Made by a program: the position numbers and the translations under genes. This document shows, piece by piece, positions 24,474 to 33,052 of a stretch of 35,195 nucleotides of DNA; the first letter of the stretch is position 1, and each line of letters starts with the position of its first letter. Location: positions 1 to 35,195 of the forward strand of contig DHJG01000109.1 in NCBI GenBank assembly GCA_002404215.1, written 5' to 3'. A model generated the notes under the pieces. The model saw only the letters and a program-made list of their open reading frames with translations. It was not told the origin of the DNA and did no database searches. Source of the DNA: Desulfosporosinus sp. UBA4726 (GTDB lineage: Bacteria > Bacillota > Desulfitobacteriia > Desulfitobacteriales > Desulfitobacteriaceae).

Positions 24474-24860
24474 TCACGGAACGAGTCGTACCAAAGACTC
24501 TGTAATGGCTACAATAATGGGGATTGATAGAGCAATCACTCCAATTTTCGCAGCTATCTCAATTTTAGTGGCTAACGCACCTTCACCCGCATCACGGCAG
24601 ATTTGAGCACCAAACTCAGCAAGATAGGCCACTCCGACAATTTTTAAAACAATCAGTAAATAATAAGAACTTATATTGGCTTGGTCTGCTAGTGTTTGGA
24701 GCAGCTCTACAATGACTTTGATTTTACTCATAATCATGATAAAGATCGCTGCACCCGCTAAAATTGAAAGTTGCAAAGCAATTTCCGGACGGATCTGCTT
24801 TAGAACCACACTAATTACTGTAACAATCAGGGCTAGTCCTACGATTTGCCATATCTCCAC
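24474..24860 (-). CDS. spoIIIAD: SpoIIIAD, small sporulation membrane protein
   Basis: 128 aa with four hydrophobic segments. SpoIIIAC and SpoIIIAD are paralogous hydrophobic proteins of the mother-cell membrane complex. Signatures include IVLKIVGVAYLAEFGAQICR and the C-terminal GVIALSIPIIVAITESLVRL. GTG start with GGGGG 7 nt upstream, 11 nt after spoIIIAC. Confidence 0.95.
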   Translation of the reverse strand: MEIWQIVGLALIVTVISVVLKQIRPEIALQLSILAGAAIFIMIMSKIKVIVELLQTLADQANISSYYLLIVLKIVGVAYLAEFGAQICRDAGEGALATKIEIAAKIGVIALSIPIIVAITESLVRLVP

Positions 24861-24871
24861 GATTTAGCCCC

Positions 24872-25069
24872 CTAATAAAGGTTAAAGACACTCTTAACCA
24901 TGGTAAATAATTGAGCGATAGACTGTACTACAATATAGAGAACCACGATGACACCAATAATCGTAACTCCTTGAGCCATTTCCTTGCGGCCTATTGAATC
25001 CAGTACGGAGTGTAATACCCCAACCAAAATACCAATTCCGGCGACAGTAATGATTAGATTGAAGCTCAT
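24872..25069 (-). CDS. spoIIIAC: SpoIIIAC, small sporulation membrane protein
   Basis: A 65-aa protein with two membrane segments separated by a short loop (SIGRKEMAQGVTI), the standard size and form of SpoIIIAC. ATG with AGGAG 8 nt upstream, 21 nt after spoIIIAB. It belongs to the channel complex assembled during engulfment. Confidence 0.95.
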   Translation of the reverse strand: MSFNLIITVAGIGILVGVLHSVLDSIGRKEMAQGVTIIGVIVVLYIVVQSIAQLFTMVKSVFNLY

Positions 25070-25090
25070 TTCCCCGACTCCTCTCCTTGG

Positions 25091-25600
25091 TTAGATCAAA
25101 ATGAGCACACCCGCAATCCCACAGAGAAATCCCAGATAAGACCACATTTTAGCTTGTTTTTCAGACCAGATTCCTGCTTGATCCTTCATTAAGGCGAGTT
25201 GGCGCTGTACAAGTTCTAATCGTTTATGCTGCTCCGTACTATCAGATTGACCTAATCCTTTACTTACGTCACGAATTACTTGCCAGTCTTCTTTTTTTAA
25301 ACAGAAATGTAAATTTTGTGCTAAAATAGTCTCTTGCCAAGCCGTGCTTGCCGACTCACCTCGCTGTAAACGTTCCTGGAGTTCTCCAAAAAACTCTTTC
25401 CAGGGTGTATCCGTACGTTCCTTTACGACACCAAACGCCTCCGGCAAAGGAGTTGACCCCCAAACGATTTCCGTATCTAAAAGTGCTAAAGCCATTAAAC
25501 CTTCCCTCAATTCTACCGGTCTACGACGAATTCTATTAGCCGACCATAATCCCATACAGCCGCAACCGGCAATGATTGCAATACATCCAAGTATGAGCAT
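25091..25600 (-). CDS. spoIIIAB: SpoIIIAB, sporulation membrane protein
   Basis: About 169 aa, with a membrane segment at each end (residues about 1-20 and 150-169) and a helical domain between. SpoIIIAB resembles GspF/PilC-type inner membrane proteins of secretion systems. Conserved LREGLMALALLDTEI and the arginine run NRIRRRPVELR after the first segment are seen. The ATG at 25600 shares its A with the spoIIIAA stop (TGATG) and has GGAGG 8 nt upstream; the GTG one codon earlier is also possible. Confidence 0.94.
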   Translation of the reverse strand: MLILGCIAIIAGCGCMGLWSANRIRRRPVELREGLMALALLDTEIVWGSTPLPEAFGVVKERTDTPWKEFFGELQERLQRGESASTAWQETILAQNLHFCLKKEDWQVIRDVSKGLGQSDSTEQHKRLELVQRQLALMKDQAGIWSEKQAKMWSYLGFLCGIAGVLILI

Positions 25601-26658
25601 CACAGGATCCTCCCAGTTCTAAGATCATAAACTCCATCAATCGTTCCTGGTCCATGTTTCCGGCTTAACACGACCATACGTTCAAACACCCCTTGATCCA
25701 GCAAATGAGCTAAGGTCGGCCTATTCCTTGCTTCTTCTATTGAACTAGCGTGGGCCGTGCTAAGAATCTGTACCCCCGTGCGCAAGACATCCATTAGAGC
25801 CTCAACATCGTCGGCATGACCAAGCTCATCCATTGCCATAACTTGAGGTGCCATGGAGCGGACCATCATGCTCATACCTTTCGCCTTTGGACACCCATCC
25901 AAAACATCCGTCCGATAACCCAAGTCGTAAGTAGGTACCCCTTGACACATCCCTGCAAGTTCCCCACGTTCATCTACAACGCCCACGGTTTGGCCTGTTA
26001 ATCCTAACCCTGGAACCCCATTACTGATTAGACGAATCAGATCCCTTAAGAGCGTTGTTTTGCCGGCCCGAGGGGGAGAAATCAAGATTGTATGACAAAC
26101 TATTCCCTGTGTCCCTAAAAGCAACGGCAAGATCTTTAGGCCTCGTCCCTGTATATTCCGGGCAATACGAAGGTTTAATGCAGATATATGCTTCATTGTT
26201 TGTATTTGACCGCGTACTAGGACTGCCTCTCCTGTTACCCCGACGCGGTTCCCTCCAGAAAGGGTTAGGAAACCTTGTTTGAGATCCTCTTCGGCAGCAT
26301 AAACTGAACTATGAGTCATCCGTTCCAGCGCACAGGTCAGATCTTCCCGCTTGACATGATAGGCTTTATCTGGGCTGGTTACTTCCCCTTCACGATCTAA
26401 AAAGAGATCCTTGTCTGATGTCCGAATCATGAGTGGCTGACCCATTCGGACTCTAATTTCTTCAACCTCGTGAAAGGGGACCACCCGAATATTGCCTAAA
26501 ATCGAACGGATATCTTCACCAAACCATCTGGCCATATCAGCCCATAATACTGCGCTCTGATTTGGCCCAGAAATGCACGCCTCAGTTTGCAAGGCCGCAA
26601 CCTTAGTCGGTTTCACTTTAGGTGCCTGAACGACAGATAGCGTGTAATGTAACGACAC
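25600..26658 (-). CDS. spoIIIAA: SpoIIIAA, ATPase of the SpoIIIA channel
   Basis: A cytoplasmic ATPase resembling the traffic ATPases of type II/IV secretion, thought to power the SpoIIIA apparatus. Walker A is PPRAGKTT (residues 195-202), Walker B QVMAMDELGH, with HASS near residue 305. At 352 aa it is about 40 residues longer than B. subtilis SpoIIIAA; the extra is N-terminal (VQAPKVKPTKVAA). The GTG start is supported by GGGGGG 8 nt upstream, so the extension appears real. First gene of spoIIIA. Confidence 0.95.
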   Translation of the reverse strand: MSLHYTLSVVQAPKVKPTKVAALQTEACISGPNQSAVLWADMARWFGEDIRSILGNIRVVPFHEVEEIRVRMGQPLMIRTSDKDLFLDREGEVTSPDKAYHVKREDLTCALERMTHSSVYAAEEDLKQGFLTLSGGNRVGVTGEAVLVRGQIQTMKHISALNLRIARNIQGRGLKILPLLLGTQGIVCHTILISPPRAGKTTLLRDLIRLISNGVPGLGLTGQTVGVVDERGELAGMCQGVPTYDLGYRTDVLDGCPKAKGMSMMVRSMAPQVMAMDELGHADDVEALMDVLRTGVQILSTAHASSIEEARNRPTLAHLLDQGVFERMVVLSRKHGPGTIDGVYDLRTGRIL

Positions 26659-26679
26659 GTCATTGTCCCCCCTTGATTG

Positions 26680-26687
26680 AAGGTATG
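26680..26687 (-). promoter_or_regulatory. Possible sigma-E -10 element for spoIIIA
   Basis: The minus strand reads CATACCTT, one mismatch from the sigma-E -10 CATACAnT, placed so that transcription would begin about 12-15 nt before the spoIIIAA ribosome binding site. The matching -35 region (TTCTAAA) is poor. B. subtilis spoIIIA is known to be sigma-E dependent. Confidence 0.35.
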
Positions 26688-26901
26688 TCCCAGCGTTTAC
26701 TTTTAGAACGTAAGAAATCTGTGCAAGTAGCTGCAGATTCGATCACATAAACACCTTCATTAAATTCCTATATTTAGCTTTATCTTAAACAAACTCTCGC
26801 CAAAAAGTGCCTGCATGCCCTCTAATCAAAGCAATCTTGTGTCTTGTTTCTTTAGCTAAGACCGAGTGCGACTCCAGCGTCTCAACATCCTATAACGCGT
26901 T

Positions 26902-26937
26902 AAAAGCCAGGTACATGAAAACATGCATCCGGCTTTT
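26902..26937 (-). terminator. Probable terminator of the GGDEF-EAL gene
   Basis: A 16-bp stem with one mismatch and two G-U pairs (26902-26917 with 26922-26937) has a TTTT loop and ends in GGCTTTT then AACG. The U run is part of the stem. It lies 24 nt past the stop at 26962. Confidence 0.7.
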
Positions 26938-26961
26938 AGCTTAAATGAAGTATATTCCTAA

Positions 26962-29283
26962 CTATGAAATTGATTTAAATAACTTTTCCACTTCTTCAGA
27001 AGAAACTGCCTTACTAAAGAGGAACCCCTGCATTTCATCACATCGCTTGGCCTGGAGAAAGGACCTTTGGGTACTCGTTTCCACTCCTTCGGCAATTACT
27101 TTCAACTGGAGGTTTTTAGCCAGCTGGATAATAGCAGAAACAACTTCCTCTCCATTTTTACCCAAGCTTATATCCCGAATGAAGCACTGATCGATTTTCA
27201 GTGTATCTATCGGCAAGTGGCGCAAATAATTAAGTGAAGAAAATCCAGTTCCAAAATCATCGATGGAAATTCGCACACCTAGGTTTTTAAAGCAGTTCAA
27301 CATTTCGACTGAATCAGCGCCGTTTTCCATGGCAATACTTTCTGTAATCTCGAGTTCCAACCACTGTGGAGCCATTCCGGTTTCCTGTAAGATTCCCACA
27401 ACCAACTTGATAAAATTCGGTTCTCGAAATTGCCGTGCAGAGATATTAACTGCCATACGCAAAAGAGGATACCCTAGTTCTTGCCATACCATATTTTGAG
27501 CGCAGGCAGTCCGCAAAACCCATTCACCAATCGGTACTATCAAACCAGTTTCCTCGGCTATAGTAATAAACGAGATGGGTGAAACCAAGCCCTGCTCCCT
27601 TGAATTCCAACGAATCAAGGCCTCTAACCCTACGATGCATCCGCTTTCGAAGTCGACTTGGGGCTGATAATGCAAGACAAACTCTCCACGTACTAAGGCC
27701 TTACGCAGATTGTTCTCGGTTGAAAGCCGTTTATTGGCCTTAATATTTAGGCCAGCAGTGAAAAACTGATAATTATTACGCCCCTGCTCCTTTGCATGAT
27801 ACATCGCTGTATCCGCCTGTTTTACCAAGGTTTCCATATCACTGCCATCACTAGGATAAAGGCTGATCCCAATACTCGTACTCATGTAAACTTCATCACC
27901 ATCAAGTATTATTGGTTGGGTAAAGACCTCCAGAATCCGTTCTGATATGGAAACAGCCTCTTGCTCGTCTTTAATTTCAGGAAGTAAGACTAAAAATTCG
28001 TCCCCGCCCAGTCTCGCAATCGTATCTCCTTGGCGCAAGGTTTCGCGAATACGTTTCGCAACGTTATTCAGAAGTTGGTCTCCCAGGTTATGGCCCATGG
28101 TATCATTGATAAGCTTAAATCGATCCAAATCCAAAAATATAACCGCTAACTTACCCTGCTTGTCCTTTGCCTCTGCTATCGCCTGAATTAAATACTCATT
28201 GAAGAGGAGACGGTTCGGCAATCCTGTCAGGGCATCATGCTGAGCTTGATGCGCCATTTCTTTCATGATATTCCGCTTATAACTGACATCGTGGAAAACT
28301 AGAACTCCACCGATGACCACGTTGGTTCGATCGCGGATAGGGGCAGCTGAGTCCTCAATCGCAATAGTCGTACCATTTCTGTGAATTAAGAGGGTATGGT
28401 TTGCTAAGCCGACAATACAACCCTCCTGAAGACAGCGCACAATCGGGCTCTCAACCGCTCGTCCAGTTTCTTCACTCACAATATGAAAGACCTCTGCCAA
28501 CGGATGTCCGACAGCTTCGGCATTCGACCAACCGGTCAAAGCTTCAGCAATTGGATTGAGGTACTCTACGTTGGCCCAAGTATCTGTGGTGATCACCGCA
28601 TCCCCGATAGAGTCCAGGGTCACTTGGGCGCGTTCCTTCTCCAGCCAAACCATTGCCTCTGAATTTTTACGTTCTGTGATATCGCGAATGATGCTTACAA
28701 TAATCGGATTTCCATTTGAGCTTGCTCCTTTAGCGCTAACATCGATCGGAAAATCCCTTCCATCTTTACAAACGTGCCGGCTCTCGAACTGAATCCCTTC
28801 AGGTGCATTTTGGAGAAAGTTGGACACTGTTAACTGATCCTCTGGCAAGCGTAATTCTTGAACATGCATATGAGTTAATTCCTGACGGGAATAGCCATAA
28901 CGCTTCACCGCTGCTTCGTTAACGTCGATAATCTTTCCATCCGGGCTAATAAATAGGATAATATCCAGCGATTTCTCTGCCAAAAGACGATAACGCGCCA
29001 AGTGCTCCCGCTCTTCTTGAAGAGCTTTTTCGGATCGTAGGAGGGAGTTAAACCCCCATTGCAAAAGAAAATAAAGAAGCACTCCCGTCACCGCAGTAAA
29101 AAGCCACCCTTTAAGCGTTTGCAACTGGAGAAACATCCGATAATCGGTTACTATAAAGCCTAATATACGATCTGAGAAGAGAATCCAGCTAGATCCAGTT
29201 AGCACATAAATTATAGCTATCCGAGATGGAGTTGCTCTGTAATAATTATGCCGTCTTGAATGCCATTTTATATTCGACTCCAT
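26962..29283 (-). CDS. Membrane PAS-PAS-GGDEF-EAL cyclic-di-GMP enzyme
   Basis: About 773 aa. Two membrane segments near residues 20-45 and 60-85 are followed by PAS 1 (SLDIILFISPDGKIIDVNEA), PAS 2 (SIGDAVITTDTWANVEYLNP), GGDEF and EAL domains. The cyclase site is intact (RLGGDEFLVLLPE) and is preceded by RQGD five residues upstream, an inhibitory I-site RxxD. The phosphodiesterase site also looks intact (LEALIRW, DDFGTGFSSLNYL, IAEGVET). Either activity may dominate. The TTG eight codons upstream is less likely than the ATG at 29283 (GGGAG 10 nt upstream). It is monocistronic, between terminators, and absent from the B. subtilis order. Confidence 0.93.
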   Translation of the reverse strand: MESNIKWHSRRHNYYRATPSRIAIIYVLTGSSWILFSDRILGFIVTDYRMFLQLQTLKGWLFTAVTGVLLYFLLQWGFNSLLRSEKALQEEREHLARYRLLAEKSLDIILFISPDGKIIDVNEAAVKRYGYSRQELTHMHVQELRLPEDQLTVSNFLQNAPEGIQFESRHVCKDGRDFPIDVSAKGASSNGNPIIVSIIRDITERKNSEAMVWLEKERAQVTLDSIGDAVITTDTWANVEYLNPIAEALTGWSNAEAVGHPLAEVFHIVSEETGRAVESPIVRCLQEGCIVGLANHTLLIHRNGTTIAIEDSAAPIRDRTNVVIGGVLVFHDVSYKRNIMKEMAHQAQHDALTGLPNRLLFNEYLIQAIAEAKDKQGKLAVIFLDLDRFKLINDTMGHNLGDQLLNNVAKRIRETLRQGDTIARLGGDEFLVLLPEIKDEQEAVSISERILEVFTQPIILDGDEVYMSTSIGISLYPSDGSDMETLVKQADTAMYHAKEQGRNNYQFFTAGLNIKANKRLSTENNLRKALVRGEFVLHYQPQVDFESGCIVGLEALIRWNSREQGLVSPISFITIAEETGLIVPIGEWVLRTACAQNMVWQELGYPLLRMAVNISARQFREPNFIKLVVGILQETGMAPQWLELEITESIAMENGADSVEMLNCFKNLGVRISIDDFGTGFSSLNYLRHLPIDTLKIDQCFIRDISLGKNGEEVVSAIIQLAKNLQLKVIAEGVETSTQRSFLQAKRCDEMQGFLFSKAVSSEEVEKLFKSIS

Positions 29284-29422
29284 TACGAATGAACTCCCTT
29301 CTTTCAAGCTTAATTCTCCTATATTGTCAATATTCCTGCAGGTAAACTAATAATCTTTGAATAAATAAACCAACCTTTTGCAATAAATAACAAATAAACC
29401 ATTATTGATTATAAAACCAAAC

Positions 29423-29463
29423 AAAAAAGCGCTACGGTTGTGTATCAAACATACCGTAGCACT
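29423..29463 (-). terminator. Rho-independent terminator after efp
   Basis: An 11-bp stem with one G-U pair (AGTGCTACGGT with ACCGTAGCGCT on the minus strand; 29428-29438 with 29453-29463), 14-nt loop, followed by six T. It ends the aroQ-pepP-efp unit about 88 nt past the efp stop. Confidence 0.95.
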
Positions 29464-29550
29464 CTTCTTCTCAATGAGTTCTTTGATTTAATCTGCGTTG
29501 GATTAACACAAATAAGATCATCTGGCCTAAATGTCGCCCTTAAATATTAA

Positions 29551-30108
29551 CTATGCGCGTTGAAGATAGCTTCCTGTCCTGGTATCGATAATCAGAACAT
29601 CCCCTTCGTTAACAAAGAACGGAACTTGGACCACGGTACCGGTTTCCAATGTTGCCGGTTTTGTTCCTCCGGTTGCCGTATCCCCTTTTACTCCTGGTTC
29701 AGTAGCGGCAACGGCGAGTTGGACAGTATTAGGCACATCTACTCCGATAACCTCTATGTCGTAAAAAAGCACCCCTAATGTCATGTTTTCTTTCAACCAC
29801 TTGACCCCGTCACCAATTTGCGCCTCCGTCAGAGAAGTTTGCTCATACGTTTCCTTGTCCATGACAACAAAATGTTCTCCGTCTTTATAGAGATAGTCCA
29901 TATCACGGCGCTCAACGTGGGCCTTCGGCACTTTTTCTCCGGCATTGAACCTCCGCTCCACGACGCCACCCGTTTTCACATTTTTCAACTTAGTCCTGAC
30001 AAAGGCAGCTCCTTTACCAGGTTTAACATGTTGGAACTCAACCACTGAAAATACATCACCATCTAATTGAATTGTCATACCTGTCTTAAACTCGTTTGAT
30101 GAAATCAT
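29551..30108 (-). CDS. efp: Elongation factor P
   Basis: EF-P relieves ribosome stalling at polyproline stretches. The 185-aa length and the three-domain beta structure are standard. The tip loop HVKPGKGAAF carries Lys32, the residue modified in other bacteria; no modification enzyme is seen in the window. The C terminus has the family ending EGDVLIIDTRTGSYLQRA. ATG with AGGGGG about 12 nt upstream. The order pepP-efp upstream of spoIIIA is conserved with B. subtilis. Confidence 0.97.
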   Translation of the reverse strand: MISSNEFKTGMTIQLDGDVFSVVEFQHVKPGKGAAFVRTKLKNVKTGGVVERRFNAGEKVPKAHVERRDMDYLYKDGEHFVVMDKETYEQTSLTEAQIGDGVKWLKENMTLGVLFYDIEVIGVDVPNTVQLAVAATEPGVKGDTATGGTKPATLETGTVVQVPFFVNEGDVLIIDTRTGSYLQRA

Positions 30109-30183
30109 AAATGTCTTTTTCCCCCTAAATATTCTATTATGGTTAGCCTACCCTTTCTAATATCAATACTTAAAAAGGGACTC

Positions 30184-31245
30184 TTACTCAAGGAGTATGA
30201 ATTCTTTCGGAGCTTGTGTCAAGACTTCACAGCCATTTTCGGTGACCAAGACAATATCTTCAATCCGGACGCCACCCCAGTCCGGAATATAAATGCCTGG
30301 TTCGACAGTAATAACCATACCTGGTTCAAGCACACGCTCTTCTCGCATATTTAGATTTGGCCCTTCATGAATGGCTAGACCCACGGAATGTCCTAGTCCA
30401 TGTCCAAAGTAATCTCCATAGCCTGCATCTTCAATGATTTTTCGTGCTACAGCATCCACTTCTTTTCCAGTCCGCCCCGGTGCAACCGCTGCAATACCTG
30501 CCCTCTGGGCTGCCAAAACGACCTCATAAACTTCCCGGTGCTTGTCCTCCGGTTCGCCCAAGAACACCGTTCGTGTGATATCGGAGCAGTAACCCTGATA
30601 AAGCGCTCCAAAATCCATCGTTAGAAACTCACCCATACGTATCTTCTTAGAACTGGCCGTGCCGTGAGGTAAAGCTGAACGAACCCCAGAAGCCACGATG
30701 AATTCAAAAGAACCTCCACTTGCGCCAGCCTGGCGCATGGAATATTCTAAGTCAAGTCCAATGTCCGCTTCCGTCTGCCCTATTTCAATCGTCGTTAATA
30801 CATTGGCAAAAGCGTCATCGGCAATTTTTACCGCTTGACGAATCATGTCAATCTCCGTCTGATCCTTCACCGAACGCAAATGGCTAACAAGATTGGGTAA
30901 AGATAGCAGTTCTGCTTGTGGAAACCCGTCTTTTAGTTTTCCAAAGTTGACATAGGTGACAAAGTCTCCTTCAAAACCAACCCGCTGAGCTTGTCGCCCG
31001 ATTTCTGCTAACGACTCAAAGTGATCCTGCCCCGTCTTAATGATTTCAAACTTGGGAGCCTCGCCCTTTGCTTGTTCTATGTAACGGAAGTCCGTCAGCA
31101 AAAAGGCTTTTTCTGCCGTAATGTACAGGGTTGCTTCCCCACCAGAAAAACCGCTCAGATACCGTCCATTTTCCGGGCGAATAATCACATAAGCATCGAT
31201 TTTTTCTTCGTGCATCTTTTGACGCATCCGTTCTAACCGACTCAT
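30184..31245 (-). CDS. pepP: Xaa-Pro peptidase, M24B family (YqhT-like)
   Basis: A metallopeptidase that cleaves Xaa-Pro bonds at the N terminus (aminopeptidase) or in dipeptides (prolidase); sequence does not separate the two. It has an N-terminal creatinase-like domain (about 1-125) and a C-terminal pita-bread domain with the five metal ligands: Asp in MDFGALY and SDITRT, His in GHGLGHSVGLAIHEGP, Glu in TVEPGIYIP and RIEDIVL. 353 aa, as in B. subtilis YqhT. An 18-codon upstream extension is rejected; the ATG at 31245 has AAGGGG 9 nt upstream. 19 nt after aroQ. Confidence 0.94.
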   Translation of the reverse strand: MSRLERMRQKMHEEKIDAYVIIRPENGRYLSGFSGGEATLYITAEKAFLLTDFRYIEQAKGEAPKFEIIKTGQDHFESLAEIGRQAQRVGFEGDFVTYVNFGKLKDGFPQAELLSLPNLVSHLRSVKDQTEIDMIRQAVKIADDAFANVLTTIEIGQTEADIGLDLEYSMRQAGASGGSFEFIVASGVRSALPHGTASSKKIRMGEFLTMDFGALYQGYCSDITRTVFLGEPEDKHREVYEVVLAAQRAGIAAVAPGRTGKEVDAVARKIIEDAGYGDYFGHGLGHSVGLAIHEGPNLNMREERVLEPGMVITVEPGIYIPDWGGVRIEDIVLVTENGCEVLTQAPKEFILLE

Positions 31246-31264
31246 GATAATTTTCCCCTTTCTG

Positions 31265-31708
31265 TCATTTTTTGCGTCGCTCTTGGTAGTCGATGGCATA
31301 ACGCATCGCTAAAACATAACCGTCTGCTCCTAGTCCTGAAACTTGTCCGATACAGACCGGAGCGATAACAGAGTTGGTTCGAAATGTTTCACGCGCATGA
31401 ATGTTTGAAAGATGAACCTCTAGCGTTGGAACCCTTACCGAACGAATGGCATCTCGAATGGCATAACTTGTATGCGTCCAAGCCCCAGGATTTAGAATTA
31501 AAAAATCATCCGTTGTTAAAGCTTGTATCCAATCTAATAAGTCACCCTCGTGATTCGTTTGCCGGCATTCTGCATTAATCCCCACCTGATTTGCTGTTGC
31601 CACGACTTCCTGATTAATCTCTGCCAAAGTATGGGATCCGTAATGTTCTGGTTCACGTAGTCCTAATAGATTCAGATTAGGTCCATTAAATACCCAAATA
31701 CTTGCCAA
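31265..31708 (-). CDS. aroQ: 3-dehydroquinate dehydratase, type II
   Basis: Converts 3-dehydroquinate to 3-dehydroshikimate in the shikimate pathway; type II enzymes form dodecamers. NGPNLNLLGLREPEHYG holds the catalytic Tyr23. QTNHEGDLLDW, NPGAWTHTSYAIRDA and EVHLSNIHARE hold the other active-site residues, including the His of HLSNIHARE. 147 aa is typical. The start is TTG (31708) with GAGG about 10 nt upstream. First gene of aroQ-pepP-efp; no convincing promoter was identified in the preceding gap. Confidence 0.95.
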   Translation of the reverse strand: MASIWVFNGPNLNLLGLREPEHYGSHTLAEINQEVVATANQVGINAECRQTNHEGDLLDWIQALTTDDFLILNPGAWTHTSYAIRDAIRSVRVPTLEVHLSNIHARETFRTNSVIAPVCIGQVSGLGADGYVLAMRYAIDYQERRKK

Positions 31709-31873
31709 TTCATCACTTCCTCGTCACATACCCAAAATCTTATCACAATTTCTCCCTGTAGCATAGTATTTTAAAGTAACCACTTAATAAAGGAAAAAAA
31801 ACTCGGCTCTGCCAAACCTCATCAGAGTAGGCCTTAACAATTTATCCTAACTTACGCTATTAATATACCGAAC

Positions 31874-31896
31874 AAAAACCTCCGATATACGGAGGT
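31874..31896 (-). terminator. Rho-independent terminator of the pilus operon
   Basis: A 7-bp GC-rich stem, ACCTCCG with CGGAGGT (31878-31884 with 31890-31896), 5-nt loop, followed on the minus strand by TTTTTG. It lies 33 nt past the stop of the LysM gene. Confidence 0.85.
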
Positions 31897-31929
31897 AACG
31901 GACTAAACAATCAATTAACATTGCTCATT

Positions 31930-32451
31930 TTAAGTTTGAGGCAGTTGTTGGGTTTGTGTTTCAATTCCGGCTTGGGCTTGCACTTGAACCGCTGGTTTTG
32001 CCTGTTCTCTATCCTCTTTCCCTGTTACCAAACGGGGTGAGAGCACAATGTCCATATTACTTAACATAATTTGCACTTCGCACGGTCCACCATCTCCAGC
32101 CGGCTGGACTTTACGGATCTCGGCACGCGGCAGAATTAAGTGGATCTCATGGGGAACTTTGGGCTCACCAATACGCCGAACTCGAAAACTCACTCCCTCC
32201 ACTTCCATTTCAACTTGATCTAGATACTCTCCTACAAACTCTTGTCCATGATCCACACGGATATCTGCATATTGGGCTTGCCCTGTTGTCGGTACCTTAA
32301 AATCCGGGAGAACTATTTTCTGTCCAACTTGAAGTTTAAGGGGATCAACACAGGGATTCACCTGTAAAAAGTCATCACAAGTCCCGCCCCAGCGTTGAGC
32401 TAAAGCATGGAAATTGTCACCGGTTTGAATGTAGTATTCCTTACCCACCAT
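31930..32451 (-). CDS. LysM-domain protein without signal peptide, pilus operon
   Basis: A 173-aa protein. Residues 4-50 are a LysM domain (YYIQTGDNFHALAQRWGG, ending LQVGQKIVLP), which normally binds peptidoglycan or chitin-type glycans. The middle (about 60-145) is beta-rich and unrecognised; the C-terminal 25 residues are rich in Gln, Ala and Thr. I see no signal peptide, lipobox or membrane segment. Signal-less LysM proteins are known among spore coat proteins, while its place after the PilO-like gene is where pilP lies in Gram-negative operons. Function unknown. ATG with GGAGG 5 nt upstream. Confidence 0.82.
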   Translation of the reverse strand: MVGKEYYIQTGDNFHALAQRWGGTCDDFLQVNPCVDPLKLQVGQKIVLPDFKVPTTGQAQYADIRVDHGQEFVGEYLDQVEMEVEGVSFRVRRIGEPKVPHEIHLILPRAEIRKVQPAGDGGPCEVQIMLSNMDIVLSPRLVTGKEDREQAKPAVQVQAQAGIETQTQQLPQT

Positions 32452-32509
32452 ACATCCCTCCTCTTCTTAGCCTATGGAAAAAGGAGAATGTCTCGTTCCA
32501 ATAATCTTT

Positions 32510-33049
32510 TTACTGGCTAACGAAATATATTTGGAGAAGGGTTTCTCCCCCGTCTGAGTCTAACACGGCTTCCTGAACATGAATGCTGATATCTTGTGTA
32601 GTTTCTTCCAGTGCTTTGAGCGAAATGACAATTCCCTCCCAGTTACCTCGTAAATGTAATCGGACTAAACTATAATCCACCCTTACTACGTCGCCGATTT
32701 CTGGCCGTTCACCAAAATGTTCCACATTTAAGGAAACCACGTCCACTCCTTCCTTTGCAAACGCGCTGCGACACTGCTCAATTATTTCTGGCAACTGCTC
32801 CAAGGTGGGCATAGTGCTCACCTGGTCCCCCGCTCCTAAATTTAACACTTGTTGCCAATAGTTTTTCTCATTTTGTAATGAGCGCAACTGATGGTACGTC
32901 GGCTGCCATAGCAACAAGAACTCCAAACAAACGGCCAGCAGAAAACCCACAGCGATTCCCTTGACTGAACGCAGTGAAAGGCGCTGAAGTAGTGAAGTAG
33001 AAGTGGCTAACGAGGGATCCGACTTATAAACACTAAAGAAACTAGCCAT
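32510..33049 (-). CDS. PilO-like type IV pilus assembly protein
   Basis: 179 aa with one membrane segment (about residues 32-50), then a coiled-coil stretch (QPTYHQLRSLQNEKNYWQQV) and an alpha-beta domain with EGVDVVSLNVEHFG and LHLRGNWEGIVISLKALEE. This layout is that of PilO, which pairs with PilN and aligns the pilus motor with the envelope. Sequence identity to PilO cannot be judged by eye, so the call rests mainly on layout and on its position 3 nt after the PilM-PilN fusion gene. Confidence 0.72.
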   Translation of the reverse strand: MASFFSVYKSDPSLATSTSLLQRLSLRSVKGIAVGFLLAVCLEFLLLWQPTYHQLRSLQNEKNYWQQVLNLGAGDQVSTMPTLEQLPEIIEQCRSAFAKEGVDVVSLNVEHFGERPEIGDVVRVDYSLVRLHLRGNWEGIVISLKALEETTQDISIHVQEAVLDSDGGETLLQIYFVSQ

Positions 33050-33052
33050 AGT

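Larger units (their letters stand above)
26659..26961. other. Gap upstream of spoIIIAA
   Basis: About 300 nt without a supportable gene. It contains the terminator of the upstream GGDEF-EAL gene (26902-26937) and a sigma-E-like -10 (26680-26687). I found no 0A box and no sigma-A promoter close to spoIIIAA. Confidence 0.55.

Noticed and set aside
31793..31830. Second hairpin plus T8 tract upstream of aroQ as another terminator or attenuator
   Set aside because: Only five base pairs (CTCTG/CAGAG) form and the T run is offset by five bases, so the structure is too weak to call.
31795..31835. CTGATGAG on the minus strand upstream of aroQ, resembling a hammerhead ribozyme core
   Set aside because: The required GAAA partner and the three flanking stems are absent.
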